Source: Polyangiaceae bacterium
Lineage (GTDB): Bacteria; Myxococcota_A; Polyangia; Polyangiales; Polyangiaceae
Length of the DNA: 64,000 nt
Direction of reading: 5' to 3'
Assembly (NCBI GenBank): GCA_016719945.1
Contig: JADJYE010000016.1
Span: 11,760-75,759 of the forward strand
The notes under the pieces are model-generated. The model saw only the letters and a program-made list of their open reading frames with translations. It had not been told where the DNA came from and did no database searches. The translations under genes were made by a program, and so were the position numbers. How positions within the stretch are numbered: position 1 is the stretch's first letter; each line of letters opens with the position of its first letter. This document shows positions 7,872 through 15,941 of the stretch, piece after piece.

Positions 7872-8851
7872 CTTCGCGCCGGAGCTCGCGCCAGGGTCTG
7901 CGGAGGCACCTGGTGCTCGTGCGCGGGGGGCTCGATGACTCGGCCGCCGAGTGGTCCTCGTTCTGTGATCGCATCGGTTGGAGCCGCGGCGACGAGCCGA
8001 TGCCCGCAGACTTTGTCGCACGGGTACGACAGCGAGTCGCGCTCGCGCGGCCGGAGAGTGGCGCAGACCCCTCGAGCGCGAGCGCCGTCGCCGCGCGGGC
8101 TGGCTTCGACTCGCACGCCGAACCCGAGCTGCTCGCCAGGCCTGCGGCTCGCCGCTCGGGCGCGCGTGGCGTTTTCGTCGCGCTCGCGTGCGCCGCGGCG
8201 GTGGCCGCCTCGTGGGCCGCGGGCGCCGCGGGGCTCGGCCGCTCCGCGATCGTTGAGCAGAGCGGCGCGCCAGCGTCGCTCGTGCCGGCGCCTCCGGCGA
8301 TGGCCCCGCCGTCGTCTTCCCCCCCGGCCCCATCGACGCCGGCGCCGCGTGCGCCGATGGACGCCCCTTCCCCGAGCAGCCTGCCGGCGCCGTCGAGCGC
8401 ACCGAGCGAGCCGGCGCCAGGGATCGCGGCGCTGATGCGCGCGGCGCCCAGGCCGCGCCCGCGCCCGGAGGCGCGCGCGATCGCCCGCCTCGAAACGCCT
8501 CGCGGCTCGACCAACCCCGAGCCGCGTCGCGAAGACGGCGCGTCCCCGCCCGCTGCAGACGCGTCCGAGGCGCTCGCGACCACCCCGCCCGAGCCGCTCG
8601 AGCTCGCCGCGCTCGCGGCTGGACCACGCGAGGCGTCGTTGATCGGCGCCGAGCCGAGCCAGGCGCCGTGGCAGGACGCGCCGGCGGTGTCGCTCGCCCG
8701 CGCGGCAGACCGAGGCCCGAGCTGGTCGCTGTCTCCCGAGGCCCGACGCGCGTTCGGCGCGAGCCTCTCGCCGTCGCTTCAGCCGGAAGGCCTCCCCAGC
8801 GTCGGCGTGATGGCGCAGCTCGATGTGGGTCGCGCGATCGGCGCGCTCTGA
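7868..8851 (+). CDS. Putative membrane anti-sigma or regulatory protein
   Basis: A 327-residue protein from a GTG that overlaps the sigma factor stop (GTGA, 7868-7871). The N-terminal 95 residues are charged and cytoplasmic-looking. One membrane helix follows at about 99-118 (VFVALACAAAVAASWAAGAA). The remainder is a long Pro/Ala/Ser-rich extracytoplasmic region. A small soluble N-terminus, a single helix and coupling to an ECF-like sigma factor fit an anti-sigma factor, but I see no zinc-binding HxxxCxxC motif. The assignment therefore rests on context. It could instead be an unrelated envelope protein. Confidence 0.65.
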   Translation: MTSRRSSRQGLRRHLVLVRGGLDDSAAEWSSFCDRIGWSRGDEPMPADFVARVRQRVALARPESGADPSSASAVAARAGFDSHAEPELLARPAARRSGARGVFVALACAAAVAASWAAGAAGLGRSAIVEQSGAPASLVPAPPAMAPPSSSPPAPSTPAPRAPMDAPSPSSLPAPSSAPSEPAPGIAALMRAAPRPRPRPEARAIARLETPRGSTNPEPRREDGASPPAADASEALATTPPEPLELAALAAGPREASLIGAEPSQAPWQDAPAVSLARAADRGPSWSLSPEARRAFGASLSPSLQPEGLPSVGVMAQLDVGRAIGAL

Positions 8852-8884
8852 TCGTTCGCTTTTTTCAACCGAACAGGAGTCATC

Positions 8885-9656
8885 ATGACCAAGGCGTGGG
8901 CCGCGGCGGATCGCCGCGACGGATGGGTTCGTTCATTCCTCGGAGCGGCGCTGGGGCTCGGCTCGTTGCTCGCCACCGCCGGCTGCAGCAGCGCGCCCGA
9001 GGTCTATGGAACGCGCGCGCGGTTCTCCCCTGCCTTCCAGGGCTACGTCATGGCCCCGGAGGGTGGCAGCGACGACCCCGCCGAGCACGACGCCGTGCTG
9101 CTGCTCAGGGATCCGCTCACGGGGAACAAGCTGCGCTGCCGCGCGGACGTCGTCGAGTGGCGAGAGCTGCACGAAGATCTCGCGACGGACCGGGTGCACG
9201 ACGACAACGTCGACCTCGCGGTCGCCGTGACGACCGGTGTCGTGTTCGGGCCGCTGTTGGCCGCGGAGCCGGTTCGGGGGCCTCATCCTCGCGGAGGCCT
9301 TCGTGACCGCCGAGCAGCTGTCGGAGATGTTTCGCTCCGACGACGCGCGCGAGCTGCTCGCAGCCGGCGTGGTGCTGCATCGCAGGGGCCGCTTCGCGCA
9401 AGCGAGCCAGGTCCTCGAGCGGGCGCTCGCCAAGGACCCCGCCGTGGGGACCCATGACAAGGCCTACCTCTACCTGGGCCTGTCCTACGTCGAGCAAGAC
9501 AAGCGTGATCGCGCGCGGCTCGCGCTCTTGATGTTCGTCGAGCGCGCCGCTGTACGCGACGTCACCGCGTACCGCACCGCGGCGGCGGCGCTGAAGAAGC
9601 TCGGGGTCAGCGGGACGAAATGCGCGTCGACCGAGCCGGTGGAGCTGCGCTGGTGA
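8885..9656 (+). CDS. TPR lipoprotein, apparent single-base frameshift
   Basis: The N-terminal frame (from ATG 8885) has a signal peptide and lipobox (ATAGC) and runs to DLAVAVTTGVVFGPLLAAEP. The C-terminal frame continues with FGGLILAEAFVTAEQLSEMF and a TPR-like helical region (RRGRFAQASQVLERALAKDP, YLYLGLSYVEQD) to the stop at 9656. The two frames join at about 9265-9282, around a run of five G (9276-9280). Reading across needs one base fewer. Past this point the first frame becomes Arg-rich nonsense, so I treat the two as one gene of about 256 residues. It is the third gene of the sigma operon, 33 bases after the membrane protein gene. Function unknown. Confidence 0.65.
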
Positions 9657-9689
9657 GCGGCTCGCCGGCGAGGGACGCGCCCTTGCTGT

Positions 9690-10341
9690 CTACGAACCGT
9701 GCGCGGCGCGGAGCGCCTTCTTCGTGTCCTCGTCCAGCTTGCCGGTCGCAGGCAGGCCGCGCTCCGACTGGAAGGCCTTGAGCGCGGCGATCAGGGCCTC
9801 GCCCTCGACCGCGTCCTGGTTCTCTCCGCCGATCTTCCCCGGGCGGTAGTAGCCGAGGTGCATGAGCCGCTTCTTGAGGCCCGAGATCGTGTCGAGCGGG
9901 TCGAGGTCCCCCACCCGCACGCGCAGGGTGCGGTTCTTCCGCGTCAGGATGATCTCCACCTCGCGCACGTACACGTCCACCTGCGACTTGATCCAGCCCT
10001 GCTCGTCGGACTCGCCGAGGATGGGCTCCGGGCCCAGCCCGAGGATGGCGTACGGCTCCTTCGGCAACGGCTCGCCGCCCACCTGGAGGCGCACCTCGAG
10101 CGGCTTCTTCGGGATGACCGCGGCGTAGCGGTTCGTGCTCCCGGCCGTGATGGACAGGCGCCGGTGCTCGGGGTTGGTCGGCAGCCACAGGAGATCGCCC
10201 GGGTGCAGCGTGTCCCGATCGGGGCGCTTCTCCTTGAGGGCCTTGTTCTTGGGGTGATTCCAGACGGCGTCTGCTTCGGAAGCCCATCATGTGAGCGAGC
10301 TTCGTCAGGTAGTCGCCTTGTCGAACGACGTACGGGCGCAT
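9690..10341 (-). CDS. LysM-like and peptidoglycan-binding protein of the VgrG cassette, apparent frameshift
   Basis: From ATG 10341 the frame encodes a LysM-like start (RPYVVRQGDYLTKLAHMMGF) and then degenerates. Removing one base at about 10278 restores EADAVWNHPKNKALKE, DTLHPGDLLWLPTN and a continuous frame to the stop at 9690. The total is about 216 residues. The C-terminal 70 residues form a peptidoglycan-binding-1-like helical domain (LKKRLMHLGYYRPG, LIAALKAFQSERGLPATGKL). The gene starts 3 bases after the vgrG stop. Proteins of this layout next to vgrG are probably loaded onto the spike or help it reach the wall (inference from context). Confidence 0.75.
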
Positions 10342-10344
10342 CGG

Positions 10345-12822
10345 TCAGGCCTCCTTGGGCTTGTCGACGTCGGGGAAGTAGATCTGGGCTGACCCCTCGA
10401 GCTCGAGCTCCGCCTCGCCGTTGTCGTCGAGGACACCGGCTCGCTCGCCGTCGGACGCGACGATGACGAAGCGCCGGCGGCGCGCGGGGGCTCCGCTCTC
10501 GTCGACCAGCTGGATCCGCGTGAGCGGCTTGGGCTTGGCGACGACGGCGGCCTCGTCGACCACACAGTTGAGCTTCACGCGGTTACCGCCGAGGTCGGCG
10601 TCGTTGAACAGCAGCAGGCTCGAGCTCTTGCCCATCGCGTGGAAGCGCTCGCCCTTCATGACGATGCCGTCCTTCGACACGACGGTGACGCGCTCCTCGG
10701 CGCCCGCCTCGATCTTGTCGCCGCTCAAGGTGATGCGCGGCGAGAAGATCTCGATCGCCTTCGGCCCGAGGCGAATCGAGCTCTCGCCGCACCTGAGCAC
10801 GATGCCCTTCTCCGCGATGAGCTCGGTGGTCTTGCTGGCGTAGCCGGCGAGCGTGCCCTCGACGTGGAGCGACGCGCTGGTGGGGCTCGCGTCCTCGCCG
10901 ACGATGACCGCGGAGTGACCCCGGATCTTGTGGATCGCGTCGTTGTGCACGAACGTCTCGTGGGCCGCGAGGTCGTCGCGCTTCGTGCCCTCGACGCGCA
11001 CGTTCTCGTCGCCGCTCACGCGGCGGTCCGAGCTGCCTCGGACGGCGTCGATCTCGTCGCCGAGCACCTGCGTCGTCTTCTGCAGGGTGATGAGCGTCGT
11101 CTGCCCGCCCACCACGGTGAGGGTGTGCGTGCCTGCGACGTTCTCCGTGAGCTGACCGGAGACGCGCACGTTGGCGTTGCCGCCGACGGTCACGTCGTGA
11201 TCTTTGCCGACCTCGAGGTCGTAGTTGCGCTGCGCCTTGAGCAGCACGACCTCCTTGCCCTTGTCGTCGTCGAAGCTGAGCTCGCTGCCTCCTTCGCCGC
11301 CGGGCGTGCTGGCGGTGCGGAAGCCGCTCTTGTGTCGCTGCGTCGGCAGGCCGAAGGGCTGCGGGTTGGTGCCGTTGTAGACGGTGCCGATCACCAGCGG
11401 CCGATCGGGATCGCCGTCGAGGAAGGTGATCACGACCTCGGAGCCCACGCGCGGCAAGAACTGCGCGCCGTACCCGGCGCCGGCCCAGGCCTGGGCGACG
11501 CGGATCCAGCACGACGATCGCTCGTCGCTGCGGCCCTCGAGATCCCAGTGGAACTGCACCTTCACGCGACCGTTCGAGTCGGTGAACGCCTCACCCTCGC
11601 CCCCGCCGACGACGACCGCCGTCTGGTTGCCGTGCTGCACCCTGCGCGCGACGGCGGGCGGCATGCGCAGCGCGGTCTCGATCGCGGCAGCTTCGAACTC
11701 GTTGCGGTAGACGGGGGCCTCGGGGTCGCCGCCGAACTCCGGCGTGTGGCCCTCGTGGCGAACTGCCACCACCACCCAGTCCCGGTTGAGCGCGTCGAGC
11801 ACGTGACCGTCGAGCACGAACGCGTGGCCTGGCAAGAGCTTGCGTGAGCGGCTGGTGCCCGCGATGCCGATCCCCTCGGCGCGGAGCGCCTCGAGCATGC
11901 GCGTCGCCTGCTCCTCGCGCTTCGCGGACGTCTGGTCGGCCTCGTGCTCGGTCTCGTGGCCGAAGCGGTAGACGCCCATGCGCTCGGCGCCCAGATCGCC
12001 GGCCACGCCCTTCGGGTCGGGCGTGAGCTCGACCGAGCGGAGCGGCAGCTTCGGGTGGCGGAAGTCGAAGTCGCCGATGCGGGCGGCGGTGGGCAGGATC
12101 TTCCGGCGCACGGCCACCTCGGTGACGTCACCCTCCTCGATCTCGAAGTGGCCGGACCGAACGGTGAGCTTCTTGTGTCGCCCGGGGATGGCCCGATACA
12201 GCGCCTCGTCGGAGAAGATCACCTCCTCGGCGTTCGCGTCGGGATCCTGGCGGAAGTAGAAGAAGATGCCCTCGCGCGAGAGGATGCGCCGCAAGAAGTC
12301 GAGATCGGTCTCGTGGTACTGGGTGAGGTACGTGCGGGGCGTGTAGCGGCCGACGAGCTCGAACTTGTGGGGGATGCGCCACTCGCGGAGCAGCTTCGCC
12401 ACCACGCCGGGGACCGTCTCGTCCTGGAAGATGCGGCTGTGCTCGCGCATGCCGAGCAGGCTGAGCCTCGACGTGAGCCTCATCTTCACGCGGACCGTGT
12501 CCGCCGCGAGCGAGCGGAGCACCTCGTACGACGTCACGATGCCGTGAACGGCGCGCGGCACGTCCGTGGAGTCCATCATCATGAGCGTGCCCGGGTGACC
12601 GAGCAGCATCTCTTCGAGCGTGGTGAGCGGATCGATGTCGCTCGGGGCGGCGACCTCGACCTCCATCTCGTAGGGGGTGTTGACGCGCTCTTCACCGCGG
12701 AAGCGGACCACGCGCAGGCGCGCCTCGACGCGGCCCTTGGACAGGAAGTGGTACAAATCGAGCTTGTTCGTGGCGAGGACCTTGCCGCCAAGCTCGAGCG
12801 AATCGAGTGCTTTGATCGTCAT
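10345..12822 (-). CDS. vgrG: Type VI secretion tip protein VgrG
   Basis: An 825-residue spike protein. The N-terminal gp27-like half (about 20-400) includes LTQYHETDLDFLRRILSREG and HGIVTSYEVL. It is followed by the gp5-like OB region (about 415-500: GRVKVQFHWD, WIRVAQAWAG) and the DGDPDRPLVIGTVYNGTNPQ loop. A beta-helical, DUF2345-like stretch runs to about 720. A C-terminal extension of about 90 residues (QLVDESGAPARRRRFVI) may carry or bind cargo. VgrG trimers cap the Hcp tube and puncture target cells. The ATG start is 3 bases after the stop of the 959-aa gene. No sheath, baseplate or ClpV genes are in the window, so this is an orphan cassette. Confidence 0.95.
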   Translation of the reverse strand: MTIKALDSLELGGKVLATNKLDLYHFLSKGRVEARLRVVRFRGEERVNTPYEMEVEVAAPSDIDPLTTLEEMLLGHPGTLMMMDSTDVPRAVHGIVTSYEVLRSLAADTVRVKMRLTSRLSLLGMREHSRIFQDETVPGVVAKLLREWRIPHKFELVGRYTPRTYLTQYHETDLDFLRRILSREGIFFYFRQDPDANAEEVIFSDEALYRAIPGRHKKLTVRSGHFEIEEGDVTEVAVRRKILPTAARIGDFDFRHPKLPLRSVELTPDPKGVAGDLGAERMGVYRFGHETEHEADQTSAKREEQATRMLEALRAEGIGIAGTSRSRKLLPGHAFVLDGHVLDALNRDWVVVAVRHEGHTPEFGGDPEAPVYRNEFEAAAIETALRMPPAVARRVQHGNQTAVVVGGGEGEAFTDSNGRVKVQFHWDLEGRSDERSSCWIRVAQAWAGAGYGAQFLPRVGSEVVITFLDGDPDRPLVIGTVYNGTNPQPFGLPTQRHKSGFRTASTPGGEGGSELSFDDDKGKEVVLLKAQRNYDLEVGKDHDVTVGGNANVRVSGQLTENVAGTHTLTVVGGQTTLITLQKTTQVLGDEIDAVRGSSDRRVSGDENVRVEGTKRDDLAAHETFVHNDAIHKIRGHSAVIVGEDASPTSASLHVEGTLAGYASKTTELIAEKGIVLRCGESSIRLGPKAIEIFSPRITLSGDKIEAGAEERVTVVSKDGIVMKGERFHAMGKSSSLLLFNDADLGGNRVKLNCVVDEAAVVAKPKPLTRIQLVDESGAPARRRRFVIVASDGERAGVLDDNGEAELELEGSAQIYFPDVDKPKEA

Positions 12823-12825
12823 CGG

Positions 12826-15705
12826 TCAGGCCTTCTTGTTCGGGCCGAGGAACGGGGGCAGCCCGGAGAGGGCCGCGTGGTCGATGTCGACCGTCTGTTC
12901 CATGTCGTCGAGCTGAGCGAGGTGGGACATATCGGGCAGCGCCAGCTCCTGGGTGTTCTCGGCGGGCTCGGCGGGGGTCGTAAACCCACCCGCCGGGACC
13001 GCCTTCGCGCCGGGCGTCGCGTACCCCGGGAGGTCCGACGTCGGCGTGTCGGCGAAGTGGCTCGCGTACTCGCTCTGCGACGGGCCCTGCGCGAGCATCT
13101 GGGACGGCGGACCGTACCCGGCGTACGAGCTCGAGGACGCGCCGTAGTCGGCATACTCGTGCGAGTACTCGTAGTCGGCCTGGGCGAACTGCTGCTGCTG
13201 CGCGAGCGGGTAGTCGCCGAACGGGAACGAGGGCAGCGGCCCGTCGTTCGGGGAGTGCGGTTGGTAGTCGCCGCCGAGCTCCGGGAGCGCCTCCGACTTG
13301 GGGGTGGTGTTGTCGACCTTCGACGGCCCCTGACCCGCACCTGCGGCCTCGGTCCCGGCGCCGACGCGCGGCGCGTCGCTCTTCCACTTGAGGTTCGGCT
13401 CGACCAGCGTCAGGTGCCGCGCCGTGACGGGCATCACCTCGATCGCCTTGATGCGCTGCTGGACCGGGAACGCCTGCTCGAGCGGGTCGCTCTCCATCGG
13501 GCCGAGGTCCTGCGTCACGTCGACCTCGGCCTCGTTCCAGGCGTCCTTGGCGTTCTTGATGATCGGGTTCCAGTCGCTCTTGAGCTTCTTGACGCTGCCC
13601 TTGGGGTCCTTGAAGTCGAAGCCGACGTCGGGTAGCGCCGCGGGGAGCGTGTCGAGCGCAGCCAGGCCTTGCACGATCTTGCCGCGCACCTGCTCGACCT
13701 GCTCGCGCGCCTTGAGCAGGGCCTTGCCCGCCTCCATCACGCGGGGCGCGAGCGACGCGGTCACCGCTTCCATCGCCCGCTCGATCACCTTGTCGAAGAG
13801 CGGGAAGAACACGTTGCGGAAGAGCCGCGAGAACACCGTCGGGAGCTGCGCGAGGTGCACCTCCATCGTGAGCGCGCGGTTCTGGATGGCCGTGCGGCGG
13901 TACGCGAAGATCATCCCGTGGAGGTCGCGCATCGCGAACTTCACGACGGGCGCGATGAACTTCTCGAGGTTCAGCGCGGCGAACTCCTTCGCGCGGCCGA
14001 TCAGCGCGTCGGTCGAGATCGCGACCTCGGCGATCGGGATGTCGAGCGTGATCTTGCGCAGGCCGTCGACGAACTTCAGGCCGCCGAGGATGGTCTCGAT
14101 GACGTTTCCGACGAGGTGACGCTTCGCGGCCTCGTGCATCTCGGCCTCGGTCACCTGATCGGTGTCCTTCATCGTCAGCAGGCGGCAGTACACCGCCCGG
14201 ATGAACTCGGCGCACACCGACGAGACCTTGGAGATGACCCACTCGAGCCAGCTCGGCAGGCTCTTGATGTCGAGCGCGCCCTTGAGCGCGTCGACGGCCA
14301 TCTGCCCGAGGCCACCGGACCAGCCCACGCGCGCACGACGCGCGGCGTCCGGCACGTCGGGCGGGTCGGGGTCTTGAGGGATGAGGAAGATATCGTCGAG
14401 GAACGGCCGGCCCGGCGTGTAGCGATCGGGGCGGCTCAAGAAGTCGAGCGTCTTGTCGATGCCGACCTCCTGATCGTAGTCCTGCAGGGCGTCTTTGACG
14501 GGGTTGGTGACGACGTCGGCGAGGCCGTTGAGCATCGCGAGGGCTTTGCCCTTGATGCCGCTACCGCTGCCGAACGGGTTGTCGACCTTGTCGAAGATCT
14601 TCTGCTCGACGTTGGGGTCGAGCGTGTACTCGGGCTGCGGCTCGAGGAACCACACCGGGTACACCGGCAGCACGCGCGAGCGGATCGAGTGCGCCGAGAT
14701 GCGGCGACAGGCGTCCTCGACGATCGGCTCGAGGCGGACGGCGTACTCGTAGTTGAGCGCCGCGCACACGTCCCACGCCTTGAAGCTGATCTTCTGGATG
14801 ACGCTGAGGAAGTCTTGCACGCCGGGCGGCACCAGCCGCGTGAGCTTGGGGATCGCGTCGTGCGGCGCGTCTTTGTCGCCGAGCCAGTCGTGGCCGCCCT
14901 TGAGGCCTTCGTTGATCTCGTCGACCTGGTCGTTGAGGATGCCGCCGCCCGGAGACTTCGCCGGAGCGTGCCGCTTCTCGAGCTCGGTGACGAGGTACTC
15001 GTGGTAGGCCTTGCGCGCCGTGTGCAGCATGATCCCGGCCTCGTGCAGCACCGGGTAGTCGACGCGCGGCCGGTTGATCTTCTTCTCGGCGTCGATGACC
15101 TTCTTGAGGTGCGGGTTCAGGTCGACCGCGTTGGGCTTGTCTTGCGTGCCTCCGGCGGAGCCGGTGAGGTCGGCGATGACCTGCGCGAGCACGCCGATGA
15201 CGCCCTTGCTCTTCTCTTCGGCGATCAGCGCGTCCATCTGGGCGCGGATGAAGCCGCCGAGCAGGACACCCTCTCGCTGGAGCGCGGCGCGCATCATCAG
15301 GCCGTGCGCCGGGACCTCGGTGCCGGCGAGGGGTGAGTCCGCAGGCGCGGTGAGCGCGCCCGCCGTGTCGTCGAGCTTGGGGCTCGGAAACAGCTGCGAG
15401 CGGTCGCGGTAGACGTGGCCGTAGTGGACGAACTCGATCGGCTCGGGCAGGTCGATCGTCGTGCCGCCCGTGACGCTCGCGTTCACGGTGACGGCGCCGT
15501 CTTCTGCGACGGTCCAGTCCTCCGCGTTCTTGTACTCGGCCTCCTTGAACTCGACGATGCGCGCCTTGCGCGACATCGGGTGAGCCAGCCTCTGGCCGAC
15601 TTCACCGAGGACATTGCTCGTTGCGCGGAGCATGGGCTCCACGGTGCGGCCAGCACCTTGAGCGTGATCAGCGACCGTGCGGAGATCTTCGCCGTCGATT
15701 TTCAC
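12826..15705 (-). CDS. 959-residue protein of unknown function upstream of vgrG
   Basis: A large protein with no signal peptide and no recognised domain. The first 100 residues include a beta-rich part (TVTVNASVTGGTTIDLPEPI). Residues about 130-760 are mostly predicted helix with amphipathic stretches (LMMRAALQREGVLLGGFIRA, LPTVFSRLFRNVFFPLFDKV). The last 170 are low-complexity, rich in Ser/Tyr/Pro/Gln (QQQQFAQADYEYSHEYADYG), ending LPPFLGPNKKA. It sits 3 bases upstream of vgrG on the same strand, so it is the first gene of the VgrG cassette. By position it is a candidate effector, adaptor or structural component of the injection apparatus. No enzyme motif is visible. Confidence 0.85.
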   Translation of the reverse strand: MKIDGEDLRTVADHAQGAGRTVEPMLRATSNVLGEVGQRLAHPMSRKARIVEFKEAEYKNAEDWTVAEDGAVTVNASVTGGTTIDLPEPIEFVHYGHVYRDRSQLFPSPKLDDTAGALTAPADSPLAGTEVPAHGLMMRAALQREGVLLGGFIRAQMDALIAEEKSKGVIGVLAQVIADLTGSAGGTQDKPNAVDLNPHLKKVIDAEKKINRPRVDYPVLHEAGIMLHTARKAYHEYLVTELEKRHAPAKSPGGGILNDQVDEINEGLKGGHDWLGDKDAPHDAIPKLTRLVPPGVQDFLSVIQKISFKAWDVCAALNYEYAVRLEPIVEDACRRISAHSIRSRVLPVYPVWFLEPQPEYTLDPNVEQKIFDKVDNPFGSGSGIKGKALAMLNGLADVVTNPVKDALQDYDQEVGIDKTLDFLSRPDRYTPGRPFLDDIFLIPQDPDPPDVPDAARRARVGWSGGLGQMAVDALKGALDIKSLPSWLEWVISKVSSVCAEFIRAVYCRLLTMKDTDQVTEAEMHEAAKRHLVGNVIETILGGLKFVDGLRKITLDIPIAEVAISTDALIGRAKEFAALNLEKFIAPVVKFAMRDLHGMIFAYRRTAIQNRALTMEVHLAQLPTVFSRLFRNVFFPLFDKVIERAMEAVTASLAPRVMEAGKALLKAREQVEQVRGKIVQGLAALDTLPAALPDVGFDFKDPKGSVKKLKSDWNPIIKNAKDAWNEAEVDVTQDLGPMESDPLEQAFPVQQRIKAIEVMPVTARHLTLVEPNLKWKSDAPRVGAGTEAAGAGQGPSKVDNTTPKSEALPELGGDYQPHSPNDGPLPSFPFGDYPLAQQQQFAQADYEYSHEYADYGASSSSYAGYGPPSQMLAQGPSQSEYASHFADTPTSDLPGYATPGAKAVPAGGFTTPAEPAENTQELALPDMSHLAQLDDMEQTVDIDHAALSGLPPFLGPNKKA

Positions 15706-15941
15706 TGAAGCAGAAGCTTACAGATTGAACGGCACACGAGGTAGCGCTCGCAGGGCCGCGCGAGAAGATCAGTGGGAGTCTCGCCTGGTCTAGCGCTCGT
15801 CCACCCGTCACGCGTTTCGGGGTGACGCAACGTCGGGGGGGTGGTGGATCGGCCGACCAGCCCTCCGCGCGCCGACATCAGCCCCTTTCCCGCGCTTCCG
15901 CGGTGGCTCGCGCCGGCCCGAAACTGGCATCATGGCGGGTC

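Noticed and set aside
11944..15336. Two long plus-strand frames (about 563 and 555 residues) opposite the VgrG cassette
   Set aside because: Arg/Glu/Leu-rich shadows of vgrG and the 959-residue gene, with no motifs.
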